This document shows positions 1 to 7,076 of a DNA stretch of 64,000 nt, piece after piece. This DNA is from Imbroritus primus (lineage in GTDB: Bacteria > Pseudomonadota > Gammaproteobacteria > Burkholderiales > Burkholderiaceae), in contig NZ_OZ201293.1 of the NCBI RefSeq assembly GCF_964332355.1, positions 1,674,001 to 1,738,000 of the forward strand, written 5' to 3'. Under the pieces are notes generated by a model. The model was given only the letters and a program-made list of their open reading frames with translations. It did not search any database and had not been told where the DNA came from. The translations under genes and the position numbers were made by a program. How positions within the stretch are numbered: position 1 is the stretch's first letter; every line of letters begins with the position of its first letter.

Positions 1-152
1 GTGCACTACTGAAATGCCATCTTGGCAACGGTTGTGATGAGTGCGGCGGCATTGGAGCTATCTGGGATACCACCGATTATCAGGCAATGGCCGACGACAT
101 GACACGCGTCGAAGGTACAGCCGCGCCGGGCGCAGAGGGAGAGCAGGCATGA
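1..152 (+). CDS. Partial small phage protein with a Cys-rich zinc-finger-like motif
   Basis: The 5' end lies outside the window. The readable 49 residues, in the frame starting at base 3, include CHLGNGCDECGGIG. This is a CxxxxxCxxC pattern like the zinc-binding knuckles of small phage proteins and DnaJ-type fingers. The stop codon overlaps the next start in an ATGA arrangement at 149-152, so the two are probably translationally coupled. I do not recognise the family and infer no specific function. Confidence 0.55.
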   Translation, partial: ALLKCHLGNGCDECGGIGAIWDTTDYQAMADDMTRVEGTAAPGAEGEQA

Positions 153-361
153 GCAAACCGATCATTCCGCCGTGCACCCTCGGGCCCAAGCATAAGTGGG
201 AATTCGTCCGCAACATCAGGACGGGCAGCGTGACGATCGGCCCCAATGGTTCTTCCGCAAAGCTCTCAGTTAAGGGCCGCTATCGCTGTGCATGTGGCCT
301 TCGAAAGCTCGGGCCAATGCGGCACGAAGAGGCCGCGCCGGGCGCACAGGAGGACCAGTAA
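149..361 (+). CDS. Small phage protein, unknown function
   Basis: This is a 70-residue protein. The ATG at 149 overlaps the stop of the preceding gene and is preceded by a purine-rich GAGGGAGAG ribosome site. The middle contains a basic HKWEFVRN segment followed by RYRCACG, a Cys-x-Cys pair. There is no signal peptide or membrane segment. The stop (TAA 359-361) shares a base with the next ATG, so it belongs to a compact + strand phage operon. I do not recognise the family. Confidence 0.6.
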   Translation: MSKPIIPPCTLGPKHKWEFVRNIRTGSVTIGPNGSSAKLSVKGRYRCACGLRKLGPMRHEEAAPGAQEDQ

Positions 362-573
362 TGCACGCCCTTCCCTGGTATTTCGGCCTGCTGCTACACC
401 CAGCAACCTACATCGTCCTCGCGCTGCTGCTGATCGTGCTGATGCGCAAGCCCATCGGCAAGGTCGCCTTGACGATGTTCTTCATCTGCTGGGACGGCTC
501 GAAGCGCATCAAGCGCTGGTGGCGCAACAAGTTCGGAGGCGGCAATGGCACTACCGACGCAGCTGAGCAATGA
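361..573 (+). CDS. Small phage membrane protein
   Basis: This is a 70-residue protein starting at ATG 361, directly behind a good AGGAGG site. Residues about 8-27 form one hydrophobic helix (LLLHPATYIVLALLLIVLM), followed by a basic tail (KRIKRWWRNK), so it should be a single-span inner-membrane protein with a positively charged cytoplasmic end. A second, weaker hydrophobic stretch lies around residues 37-44. Its 3' end overlaps the 3' end of a gene on the other strand (551-573). It could be holin-like, but one clear span and no neighbouring endolysin make that only a possibility. Confidence 0.6.
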   Translation: MHALPWYFGLLLHPATYIVLALLLIVLMRKPIGKVALTMFFICWDGSKRIKRWWRNKFGGGNGTTDAAEQ

Positions 574-787
574 ACAGCCGCCCCTGCTCCATGCCGGCTT
601 CCACAGCATCGTTCAAGGTCGGCTTCCCACCATCACGCGAGCGGACAGGCGGAAGAAATGCGGCCCCATTCTGCTCATGGACAGCGACCTCGTATTCCCA
701 TGGGCCATCCGCTCGGTGCTGGATGCACACGACAGACACCTCGTACCCGTCGATCTGGCGCGACACGGTTTCACTGGCATATGGCAT
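551..787 (-). CDS. Small phage protein on the opposite strand, unknown function
   Basis: This is a 78-residue protein whose ATG lies 7 bases after AAGGAGGG, the best ribosome-binding site in the element, so I chose this start over longer readings. It has a beta-rich central part with DGPWEYEVAV and a C-terminal DAVEAGMEQGRLFI helix, a layout shared by small accessory proteins of Burkholderiaceae phages and genomes. It converges on the small membrane-protein gene (22-bp overlap) and diverges from the ASCH-like gene. The function is unknown. Confidence 0.6.
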   Translation of the reverse strand: MPYASETVSRQIDGYEVSVVCIQHRADGPWEYEVAVHEQNGAAFLPPVRSRDGGKPTLNDAVEAGMEQGRLFIAQLRR

Positions 788-818
788 GGCGACTCCCTCC
801 TTTTGAGGCAATCCTAAC

Positions 819-1490
819 ATGACGAAAGAACGCCCCATTCTCTTCAGCAGCGCCATGGTGCGCGCCATCCTCGAGGGCAGCAAGACGCAGACGCGGCGCC
901 TGGCTAAGCCTGTCAAGCACCCTGACCTCGGAAATGTTTACGCGCCGGGAGCGCTGGTGCTTGAGCGTGAGCCCAAGTACATCATCGAGCGCGCGTGCCC
1001 CTACGGCCGGCCCGGCGACCGGCTATGGGTGCGCGAGACATTCTACGCCTATGGCCGCTGGGAGACGCGCTACAGCGCCAAGAAGGGGCGCGACGAATGG
1101 CACTTCGTGGACATGACGGCTGAGTGCTGCGAGGTCTACCGCTACGCCGTCGATGGCGACGGCCTGTGGCCCATGCCCGGACGCCGCCAGCTCGCCGGCG
1201 CGCAGCCGGGCTGGTGGAAGCGCCCCAGCATCCACATGCCGCGCGCTGCCAGCCGCATCCTGCTCGAGGTGACCGGCGTGCGTATGCAGCGCCTGCAGGA
1301 CATTACAGAGGGCGATGCTAAAGCCGAAGGCGTATCGATCGACGAACGCCACGGAATTGGCTACTGCATCGGTGCTGACCGGCCACCTTCCATACGGGCA
1401 TACCGGGAGTTGTGGGAACAACTCAATGGCGCCGGCTCCTGGAATGCCAATCCCTGGGTGTGGGTCATCGAATTCCGGAGGATCTCATGA
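819..1490 (+). CDS. Phage ASCH/PUA-like domain protein
   Basis: This is a 223-residue protein. The N-terminus RPILFSSAMVRAILEGSKTQTRR and the segment CPYGRPGDRLWVRE (about 60-73) form the conserved core of a phage-encoded family related to ASCH/PUA-like RNA- or nucleotide-binding domains. A W-rich C-terminus (NPWVWVIEF) completes the fold. Homologues are common in temperate phages of Burkholderiaceae and have sometimes been labelled morphogenetic proteins without clear proof. The gene heads a coupled run: its TGA overlaps the ATG of the next gene. The precise role is not established, and RNA or modified-base binding is an inference from the fold. Confidence 0.7.
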   Translation: MTKERPILFSSAMVRAILEGSKTQTRRLAKPVKHPDLGNVYAPGALVLEREPKYIIERACPYGRPGDRLWVRETFYAYGRWETRYSAKKGRDEWHFVDMTAECCEVYRYAVDGDGLWPMPGRRQLAGAQPGWWKRPSIHMPRAASRILLEVTGVRMQRLQDITEGDAKAEGVSIDERHGIGYCIGADRPPSIRAYRELWEQLNGAGSWNANPWVWVIEFRRIS

Positions 1491-1615
1491 GCGAGTTTCT
1501 CGCATCCCTCGACAAGCACGACATCCAGATTCTGGTGTGCGTCATCGGGTTCGCTCTGGTCGCCTTCGTGCTCGCCCTGTTCGGCCCGCGCAAGCCTCGG
1601 GGGCCGCGCCGATGA
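1487..1615 (+). CDS. Very small phage membrane protein (42 residues)
   Basis: The ATG at 1487 overlaps the TGA of the upstream gene and follows CGGAGGA at a suitable distance. The protein is 42 residues, with one hydrophobic helix at about 14-34 (ILVCVIGFALVAFVLALF) and a basic C-terminus (GPRKPRGPRR). It therefore looks like a single-span membrane peptide. The stop overlaps the next ATG (ATGA at 1612-1615). The tight coupling and typical composition support a real gene; no family is recognised. Confidence 0.55.
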   Translation: MSEFLASLDKHDIQILVCVIGFALVAFVLALFGPRKPRGPRR

Positions 1616-2082
1616 GCAAGCGCAATAAACGCGGCCGCCCGGCGCGCGAGACCGGCGCCCTGCCCTCGCTGTTCCGGTTCTCTCAGAGAGCTGAGCGCCA
1701 CCTGCAGATGATTCCACACAATGAGCTGGCAAGGGTGCTGAAGGGCATGGGCACCGAGGAAAGCTGGCATACCCTCGCCGTCCGCGTGAACGTTGGCGCC
1801 ATGATGGCGAAGCTGTATTTCAACGTCGAAGCGCAGGAAGCCATGACGGCCGCAGTTCATGCGGTGGCCGAGGCTGGCAAGCGTTACGTGACAACCGGAA
1901 AAATGATTCTCACAGGTGATGAGTCGCGCGCCATCGGCGGCGGCTTGAACCTCACTGACGAGATGCAGCTCAGCACCACTAAGAAAGAGCAGCGCAAGGC
2001 CATGCACGCGGTGTACTCAGTCGCTGCGGCAAAGGGGCGCGTGAAGGTTGGCGAGGTTATCGACATCATGGAGGCAGCGTGA
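1612..2082 (+). CDS. Phage hypothetical protein, 156 residues
   Basis: The start overlaps the preceding stop (ATGA), and the stop overlaps the GTG start of the methyltransferase. The N-terminus is strongly basic (SKRNKRGRPARE), as in many nucleic-acid-binding phage proteins. The rest is mostly helical with no membrane segment and a Lys/Arg-rich patch near residue 125 (STTKKEQRKAMH). Position in the operon suggests it acts with the methyltransferase or in early phage functions, but this is inference and I do not recognise the family. Confidence 0.6.
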   Translation: MSKRNKRGRPARETGALPSLFRFSQRAERHLQMIPHNELARVLKGMGTEESWHTLAVRVNVGAMMAKLYFNVEAQEAMTAAVHAVAEAGKRYVTTGKMILTGDESRAIGGGLNLTDEMQLSTTKKEQRKAMHAVYSVAAAKGRVKVGEVIDIMEAA

Positions 2083-3764
2083 TCCGCGAACAGTTTCTGC
2101 TGGACATCAGCCACGAGCTGATCATCGACAACTTCGCCGGCGGCGGCGGTGCGAGCTGCGGCATCGAACTGGCGCTGGGCCGGCATGTCGATATTGCCGT
2201 CAACCACGACCCGGAAGCGGTGGCCATGCACACCATCAACCACCCGCAGACGCAGCATTTCTGCGAATCGGTGTGGGACGTGGACCCGGTTGCAGTCACT
2301 GCCGGCCGGCCGGTGGGCCTGGCGTGGTTCTCGCCGGACTGCAAGCACTTCAGCAAGGCCAAGGGCGGCAAGCCGCGCGAGAAGAAGATACGCGGGCTCG
2401 CATGGGTCGTGCTGCGCTGGGCCGCGCTGGTACGGCCGCGCGTGATCATGCTGGAGAATGTCGAGGAGTTCCAGACGTGGGGCCCGCTGCTGCCGGACGG
2501 CATGCCGTGCCCGAAGCGCAAGGGCGACACCTTCCGTTCGTTCGTGCGCCAGCTGCAGGAGAAAGGCTACGCGGTCGAATGGCAGGAGTTGCGCGCCTGC
2601 GACTATGGCGCCCCGACCATCCGCAAGCGGCTGTTCCTGATCGCTCGCTGCGATGGCGTGCCTATCGTTTGGCCGGAGCCGACGCACGACACCCCAGACA
2701 GCGCCGCGGTGAAGTCAAAACAGCGCAAGCCGTGGCGCACGGCTGCCGAGTGTATCGACTGGTCGATCCCGTGCCCGTCGATTTTCGAGCGTGCGCGGCC
2801 GCTGGCCGAGGCCACGCAGCGTCGTATCGCCCGCGGCTTGCGCCGGTACGTCATCGACGCCGCAGATCCGTTCATCGTGAAGGTGAACCACGGCGGCAGT
2901 GACTTCCGCGGCCAGTCGCTCTCCCAGCCTGTCCAGACCATCACAGGAAAGCATGGGTATGGCGTCGTGACCCCGGTGCTCACCGAGTGCGCGAATGCCT
3001 CGAACCAGCGCACATTCCGCGCCGACGAACCATTGCGCACGCAATGCGCCGAGGTCAAGGGCGGCCACTTCGCGCTGGCCTCTGCGACGCTTGTGCAGAC
3101 CGGATACGGGGAACGGCCCGGCCAGGCGCCGCGCGCGCCGGGGCTGGACAAGCCGCTGGGCACAGTGGTCGCCGGCGGCGCCAAGCACGCACTCGTGTCG
3201 GCTTTCCTTGCCAAGCACTATGGCGGCAACTACACCGGCCCAGGCGTATCGTTGGCCGCGCCGGCGGACACGATCACGACGACGGACCACCATGCACTGG
3301 TGTCATCTAATCTCGTGAAGCTGCGCGGCGAGTGTACGGGCAGCCCAACCGCAGCTCCGGCGCCGACTGTCACGGCCGGCGGCATGCATATCGGCGAGGT
3401 CCGCGCCTTCCTGGTCAAGTACTACAGCGAGGGCGGGCAGGATCAGGATTGCCGCGACCCCATGCATACCATCCCGACGAAGGACCGCCTGGGCCTCGTG
3501 ACAGTGGCTGGCGAGCAATACCAGATTGCCGACATTGGCATGCGCATGCTGGAGCCGCACGAACTGTACGCGGCCCAGGGATTCCCCTCGAGCTACGTCA
3601 TTGCTCCGGTGCTGAACGGACGCCGGCTACCCAAACATGCCCAGGTGCGCATGTGTGGGAACAGCGTCAGCCCGCCTATGGCTGCGGCTCTGGTGCGGGC
3701 GAACGTTCCGGAGATGGCGGGGTGGTCTGCGAGGGAACAGAAGACGACGAGGGTTGTTGCATGA
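2079..3764 (+). CDS. Phage DNA (cytosine-5-) methyltransferase
   Basis: The enzyme transfers a methyl group from S-adenosylmethionine to C5 of cytosine in DNA. The motifs are in the usual order: FAGGGG (motif I, residues 19-24), the catalytic Cys in SPDCKHF (C88, motif IV), ENVEEF (126-131, motif VI), RLFLIAR (184-190, motif VIII) and GNSVSPP (527-533, motif X). At 561 residues it is longer than typical enzymes. The extra length is a target-recognition region (about 265-476) built of six degenerate 32-39-residue repeats. The GTG start at 2079 overlaps the previous stop and has GGAGG just upstream. No partner restriction gene is present, so it is likely an orphan enzyme that protects phage DNA from host restriction. 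The target sequence is not predictable. Confidence 0.93.
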   Translation: MIREQFLLDISHELIIDNFAGGGGASCGIELALGRHVDIAVNHDPEAVAMHTINHPQTQHFCESVWDVDPVAVTAGRPVGLAWFSPDCKHFSKAKGGKPREKKIRGLAWVVLRWAALVRPRVIMLENVEEFQTWGPLLPDGMPCPKRKGDTFRSFVRQLQEKGYAVEWQELRACDYGAPTIRKRLFLIARCDGVPIVWPEPTHDTPDSAAVKSKQRKPWRTAAECIDWSIPCPSIFERARPLAEATQRRIARGLRRYVIDAADPFIVKVNHGGSDFRGQSLSQPVQTITGKHGYGVVTPVLTECANASNQRTFRADEPLRTQCAEVKGGHFALASATLVQTGYGERPGQAPRAPGLDKPLGTVVAGGAKHALVSAFLAKHYGGNYTGPGVSLAAPADTITTTDHHALVSSNLVKLRGECTGSPTAAPAPTVTAGGMHIGEVRAFLVKYYSEGGQDQDCRDPMHTIPTKDRLGLVTVAGEQYQIADIGMRMLEPHELYAAQGFPSSYVIAPVLNGRRLPKHAQVRMCGNSVSPPMAAALVRANVPEMAGWSAREQKTTRVVA

Positions 3765-3999
3765 TTTCGCGCTTACTCCAGTCGAGCCAGCCCAGCGTGG
3801 CGGCCGCACTAAATACCATGCCCAAGGCCGCTACGATCGCCGCAACCATGGTCCAGAAGGCGGAACGCTTAGCGGCGACTACTGATTCGCGAGCGATAGT
3901 CGCCGCCTCGGCGGCATCTTTCGTCGAAGCCTCAAGGACGTCCGCGAGGCGTTTCAGCTCGCCCAGTTCCTTGCTGTTTCTGAAGAATACATCGCTCAT
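3676..3999 (-). CDS. Small coiled-coil/membrane protein antisense to the methyltransferase 3' end
   Basis: This is a 107-residue protein with ATG at 3997-3999 preceded by AGGAGAGGGTGG. Residues about 8-45 are helical and charged, rich in Ala, Glu and Lys (probable coiled coil). One or two hydrophobic segments follow at about 47-71 (FWTMVAAIVAALGMVF), then a Pro/Ser-rich tail. The gene overlaps the last 89 bp of the methyltransferase gene on the other strand. Single-span phage proteins of this form include superinfection-exclusion and Rz/holin-like proteins, but nothing here decides between them. Confidence 0.6.
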   Translation of the reverse strand: MSDVFFRNSKELGELKRLADVLEASTKDAAEAATIARESVVAAKRSAFWTMVAAIVAALGMVFSAAATLGWLDWSKREIMQQPSSSSVPSQTTPPSPERSPAPEPQP

Positions 4000-4029
4000 C
4001 CACCCTCTCCTGAACATGGGAATCGTAGC

Positions 4030-4356
4030 ATGAGAAAGACTTTCGACACCCTGGGCGGCGACTTCGAAGCATGCCGCGAGGCTGAGGCATGGTGTGCCGC
4101 GCGCGGTATCACGGTCGGCCAGATGGAGCGCGACCAGCCGCGCGGACTGATCAATGAGGATTGCTGGCTTGCGAAATGGTCCAACCTCGCTGACCAGGTG
4201 CGCCGGCAGTTGCACGGCAAGATGGCCGGCGACATGCGCCACGGCCCCGTGGTAGTGGAGCTGGAGGGCGAGGAAAAAGATTACCCGCTGGTCGAGGTCG
4301 AGACACTCGACCCATGGATCGACCACCGGGACGGCAACACGATGTACCAGTTGTAG
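4030..4356 (+). CDS. Phage hypothetical protein, 108 residues
   Basis: This is an acidic, soluble 108-residue protein with three Cys, no membrane segment and a D/E-rich C-terminal half (VVVELEGEEKDYPLVEVE). The start codon lies 30 bases from the divergent membrane-protein gene, so the two promoters or leaders must share that short gap. It is followed after 9 bases by the DUF4224-like gene and then the integrase, so it may be part of the excision/integration operon. No family is recognised. Confidence 0.6.
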   Translation: MRKTFDTLGGDFEACREAEAWCAARGITVGQMERDQPRGLINEDCWLAKWSNLADQVRRQLHGKMAGDMRHGPVVVELEGEEKDYPLVEVETLDPWIDHRDGNTMYQL

Positions 4357-4365
4357 GAGTGCGAG

Positions 4366-4578
4366 ATGGCAATTTTGTCGAATGATGATCTGACCAACCT
4401 GACGGGCGGTCTGATACAGGGGGCAGCACAGCGCCGCTGGATCATCAAATGGTATGGATTCGAGCCGGCAATGAAGATCGACGGCCACCCGTCCATTACG
4501 TGGGACCAGGTGAATCGCGGACGCCCGGCACAGGATGATGGGCGCCGCGCCGGCCCCCGCTGGAGCGTCGCGGCATGA
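4366..4578 (+). CDS. DUF4224-like small protein beside integrase
   Basis: This is a 70-residue protein with the pattern L-x-x-L-T-G near the N-terminus, QRRWI at about 22-26, a Gly-Phe turn and an IDGHPSITWDQV segment. These match the short DUF4224 family that accompanies phage integrases. Its stop overlaps the integrase ATG (ATGA at 4575-4578), so the two are co-translated. By position it is a candidate recombination directionality factor or integrase accessory protein, but that role is inferred from neighbourhood only. Confidence 0.75.
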   Translation: MAILSNDDLTNLTGGLIQGAAQRRWIIKWYGFEPAMKIDGHPSITWDQVNRGRPAQDDGRRAGPRWSVAA

Positions 4579-5627
4579 ACCGACCACGGAAGGTAAAGGC
4601 TGGCCGCGGCCTGCTGGACAGGATGGAAGCCCGGCCGCGGAAAGACGGCCTGGTGACCTATCGCTATCGCCCTGTGAACGGCAAACCCATCAACCTGGGA
4701 ACTGACCGCACTGCGGCGATCCAGAAGGTGCTCGACATGCTCGGCATGGGCGACAACCTTGGCACCATTGCGCGGCTGTGGGATCAGTACCGAGATACAG
4801 CCGACTGGAAGCACCTGGCCGAGAGCACGCACACCGACTACACGCAGGCCAGCACACCCCTGCTGAGCGTATTCGGCGAGATGCGTGCGCAGGATATTCG
4901 GGCCACGGACATTGCCCGCTATCTGCGCGTGGAGCGCACGAACGCCCCTGTGAGGGCCAATCGGGAAGTCGCCCTGCTGTCGAACCTGATCAACCTGGCC
5001 ATCGAACGTGGCGAAGCGGAAACCAATCCGTGCCGCCAGGTGCGGCGCAACCGGGAACAGCCGCGGAGCGTCGCGCCGGCGCAGGCGACCTTGGCCCGCT
5101 TCACTGCCTGGCTGGCCAAGCAGACACCGCAGCGGGCGATCATCTGCCTGGCGGCTGAATACGCGTCAATGGCGGGCAATCGGAAAATCGAGTTCCTGGA
5201 CCTGTCATGGCCCCAGATCGACCGCAGCGCAGGCGTGATACGGACGTTCCGCGCCAAGCAGCGGGGGGCGAAGCGCGGCACCATTGTCGAAGAGGTCGAG
5301 ATCACGCCACGGCTATCCGACCTGCTGGACCGCATCAGCGCCGCACATGCCGACCAGGCGCGGGAATGCCTGTATCTCTTCCCAAACCGCTTCGGCAACG
5401 CCTATACGCAGAAAGGCTTCAAGTCGATGTGGGGCAAGCTGATGAATGCTGCGATCGAGGGCAAGGTGATTCCAGCAGAAGAGCGGTTCACGTTCCACGA
5501 CTTGCGCGCCTACTACGCGACGACGCACAAATCCGAGCGCGGCGCCCTGCCCGACCTGCACGGCAATCCGGCCACGACGGCCCGCGTCTATGACCGAAAC
5601 AAGGTGGTCAAGCGGAAGGCACTGTAA
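4575..5627 (+). CDS. int: Phage tyrosine integrase (site-specific recombinase)
   Basis: This is a 350-residue tyrosine recombinase that would integrate and excise the element by cutting and rejoining att sites. An N-terminal arm-binding part is followed by a core-binding SAM-like region (about 60-160) and the catalytic domain. Visible catalytic elements are the first Arg in GNRKIEFLDLSW (about 203), FHDLRAYYAT (His-x-x-Arg box, about 307-316), a second His in DLHGNP, and the nucleophile Tyr in TTARVYDRNK (about residue 339). It reads toward tRNA-His with only 95 bp between, the classic layout for a tRNA-targeted integrase. Its start overlaps the DUF4224-like gene. A perfect palindrome follows 6 bases after the stop. 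Confidence 0.93.
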   Translation: MNRPRKVKAGRGLLDRMEARPRKDGLVTYRYRPVNGKPINLGTDRTAAIQKVLDMLGMGDNLGTIARLWDQYRDTADWKHLAESTHTDYTQASTPLLSVFGEMRAQDIRATDIARYLRVERTNAPVRANREVALLSNLINLAIERGEAETNPCRQVRRNREQPRSVAPAQATLARFTAWLAKQTPQRAIICLAAEYASMAGNRKIEFLDLSWPQIDRSAGVIRTFRAKQRGAKRGTIVEEVEITPRLSDLLDRISAAHADQARECLYLFPNRFGNAYTQKGFKSMWGKLMNAAIEGKVIPAEERFTFHDLRAYYATTHKSERGALPDLHGNPATTARVYDRNKVVKRKAL

Positions 5628-5633
5628 CGCTGG

Positions 5634-5654
5634 GTATTCCCACGGTGGGAATAC
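5634..5654. repeat. Perfect 10-bp inverted repeat just downstream of int
   Basis: GTATTCCCAC and its exact complement GTGGGAATAC are separated by a single G, 6 bases after the int stop. TGGGTATT at its left edge recurs at 5713-5720 beside the tRNA 3' end. It could be an integrase arm-type or accessory-protein site near the att core, or a simple hairpin in the int mRNA. Confidence 0.6.
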
Positions 5655-5680
5655 AACCACTGTACGTAAACCCAGAAACA

Positions 5681-5709
5681 AAAACAGCGCCCTTGTAAGG
5701 CGCTGTTTT
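5681..5709. terminator. Bidirectional terminator between int and tRNA-His
   Basis: AAAACAGCGCC and GGCGCTGTTTT form a perfect 11-bp stem with a 7-base loop. There is a T run on the 3' side of either strand, so it can end both int transcripts (+) and tRNA-His transcripts (-). An outer inverted pair, CCCAGAAA (5671-5678) and TTTCTGGG (5719-5726), reaches into the encoded CCA end of the tRNA. Confidence 0.8.
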
Positions 5710-5722
5710 CATTGGGTATTTC

Positions 5723-5799
5723 TGGGGTGGCTGATGGGACTCGAACCCACGACGACAGGAATCACAATCCTGGACTCTACCAACTGAGCTACAGCCACC
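5723..5799 (-). tRNA. tRNA-His (GUG anticodon)
   Basis: On the reverse strand the sequence folds as a standard cloverleaf. The acceptor begins G-GTGGCTG with the extra 5' G typical of tRNA-His. The D arm contains AGCTCAGTTGGTAGAG, the anticodon loop is ATTGTGATT with GTG at 34-36, and the T arm has GGTTCGAGTCC. The 3' end is GCCACC with an encoded CCA. It is the presumed integration target of the adjacent element. Reading away from dusA, it is followed by a strong hairpin terminator. Confidence 0.96.
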
Positions 5800-5943
5800 A
5801 TTGCCCCCGGTTGCCTATCGATTGGACTGGCTTCCGAGGAAAAACGAGATTATACAAATGTTTTTCCCCTGTGGCTAGCCCACCCGGACACCTGCTGCAC
5901 TTTTTTACGGCCATACCCCGCCAGGCACCGAAACATGGGGGAG

Positions 5944-7032
5944 TCAGGCCGCATCCCGCATCCGCAGGTGCGCACGGGCACCCGCGAACAGCGCCTCAAC
6001 GTCGGCGCGCGTGCGGACTTGCTTCAGACGTGCCATTTCCGACAATTCGCGCCGCCATCCGCGAGCACCGCCTACCCCACGGTACAGGCCCAGCATATGG
6101 CGCGTGACGGCCGCCGCGTGTCCGCCCGACCCGACCCAGCGGGCAAGGTAATCCAGCATACGATCCTCGACGGTTTCCCGGGTCGGCAGCGGTTCGGCCG
6201 CGCCGTAGAAACGTCCGTCGAACGCCGCCAAGAAATACGGGTTGTGATAGGCCTCACGCCCGATCATCACGCCATCGACATGCCGCAGGTGTGCATCCAT
6301 CGCTTCAAGCGTGTCAATGCCGCCATTGATCACGATCTCCAGATCGGGGAAATCGCGCTTCAGTTGATAGGCGACTTCGTACTTGAGCGGCGGAATCTCT
6401 CGATTCTCCTTGGGGCTCAAGCCCTTGAGAATGGCGTTGCGCGCATGCACGATAAAGACATTGCAGCCGGCCTGCGCCACCGTGCCGACGAAATCGCGGA
6501 CGAAAGCATACTCTTCGACGGCATCGATGCCGATCCGGTGCTTGACCGTCACCGGGATCGACACCGCATCGCGCATGGCGCGCACGCCATCGGCGACAAG
6601 TGCCGGCTCGGCCATCAGGCAGGCACCGAACGCGCCGCGTTGTACGCGCTCCGACGGGCAGCCGCAGTTCAGGTTGATCTCTGCATAACCCCATTGCTCT
6701 CCCCGCTTCGCCGCTGCCGCCAGATCGGCCGGCTCGCTGCCGCCCAGCTGGAGGGCGACCGGGTGCTCATGTGCATCGAACGCCAGATGCCGTGCGACAT
6801 CGCCATGCAACAGCGCCCCCGTGGTCACCATCTCGGTGTAGAGCCACGTGTTGCGCGATAACTGGCGATGGAAGTAACGGCAGTGCCGGTCGGTCCAGTC
6901 GAGCATGGGTGCGACCGACACGCGGCGCGGATTGGCACGGGCGACAAACGGCCCCTGGCCGGCAGGCAACGCGACCGGATTCAGCGCAGCGGACGAAGGG
7001 AGAAGGGATGAAACAGATGACATGGGCGGCAT
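5944..7032 (-). CDS. dusA: tRNA-dihydrouridine synthase A
   Basis: This flavoenzyme reduces specific uridines in the D loop of tRNA to dihydrouridine. The sequence shows the TIM-barrel start RVSVAPMLDWTDRHCR, the catalytic-Cys loop NLNCGCPSERVQRGAFGACLM, the VTVKHRIGID segment, and VINGGID and DGVMIGREAYHNP in the FMN-binding part, all typical of DusA. The start is uncertain: ATG codons at 7050, 7032 and 7023 are all in frame and none has a strong ribosome site, so I use 7032. It stands alone between tRNA-His and the acyl-CoA gene; finding a tRNA-modifying enzyme next to a tRNA gene is probably chance. Confidence 0.93.
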   Translation of the reverse strand: MPPMSSVSSLLPSSAALNPVALPAGQGPFVARANPRRVSVAPMLDWTDRHCRYFHRQLSRNTWLYTEMVTTGALLHGDVARHLAFDAHEHPVALQLGGSEPADLAAAAKRGEQWGYAEINLNCGCPSERVQRGAFGACLMAEPALVADGVRAMRDAVSIPVTVKHRIGIDAVEEYAFVRDFVGTVAQAGCNVFIVHARNAILKGLSPKENREIPPLKYEVAYQLKRDFPDLEIVINGGIDTLEAMDAHLRHVDGVMIGREAYHNPYFLAAFDGRFYGAAEPLPTRETVEDRMLDYLARWVGSGGHAAAVTRHMLGLYRGVGGARGWRRELSEMARLKQVRTRADVEALFAGARAHLRMRDAA

Positions 7033-7076
7033 TGTATTACGCCGCGCCATGTCATGCAGATCGCACAAGCACCGGC

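Larger units (their letters stand above)
1..5726. mobile_element. Integrase-proximal end of a prophage or integrative element at tRNA-His
   Basis: The segment holds many short, start/stop-overlapping genes of phage type, a DNA methyltransferase, a DUF4224-like protein and a tyrosine integrase. It abuts the 3' end of tRNA-His, beyond which ordinary chromosomal genes begin. Tyrosine integrases often use the 3' end of a tRNA gene as the attachment site and lie right beside it, which fits this layout. The other end of the element and its second att copy are outside the window, so element size and type (prophage or integrative element) cannot be decided. No capsid, tail or lysis genes are visible here. 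The right border is taken at the CCA end of the tRNA by inference. Confidence 0.8.

Noticed and set aside
2079..3764. A complete restriction-modification system
   Set aside because: No restriction endonuclease-like gene adjoins the methyltransferase; the neighbours are small phage proteins.
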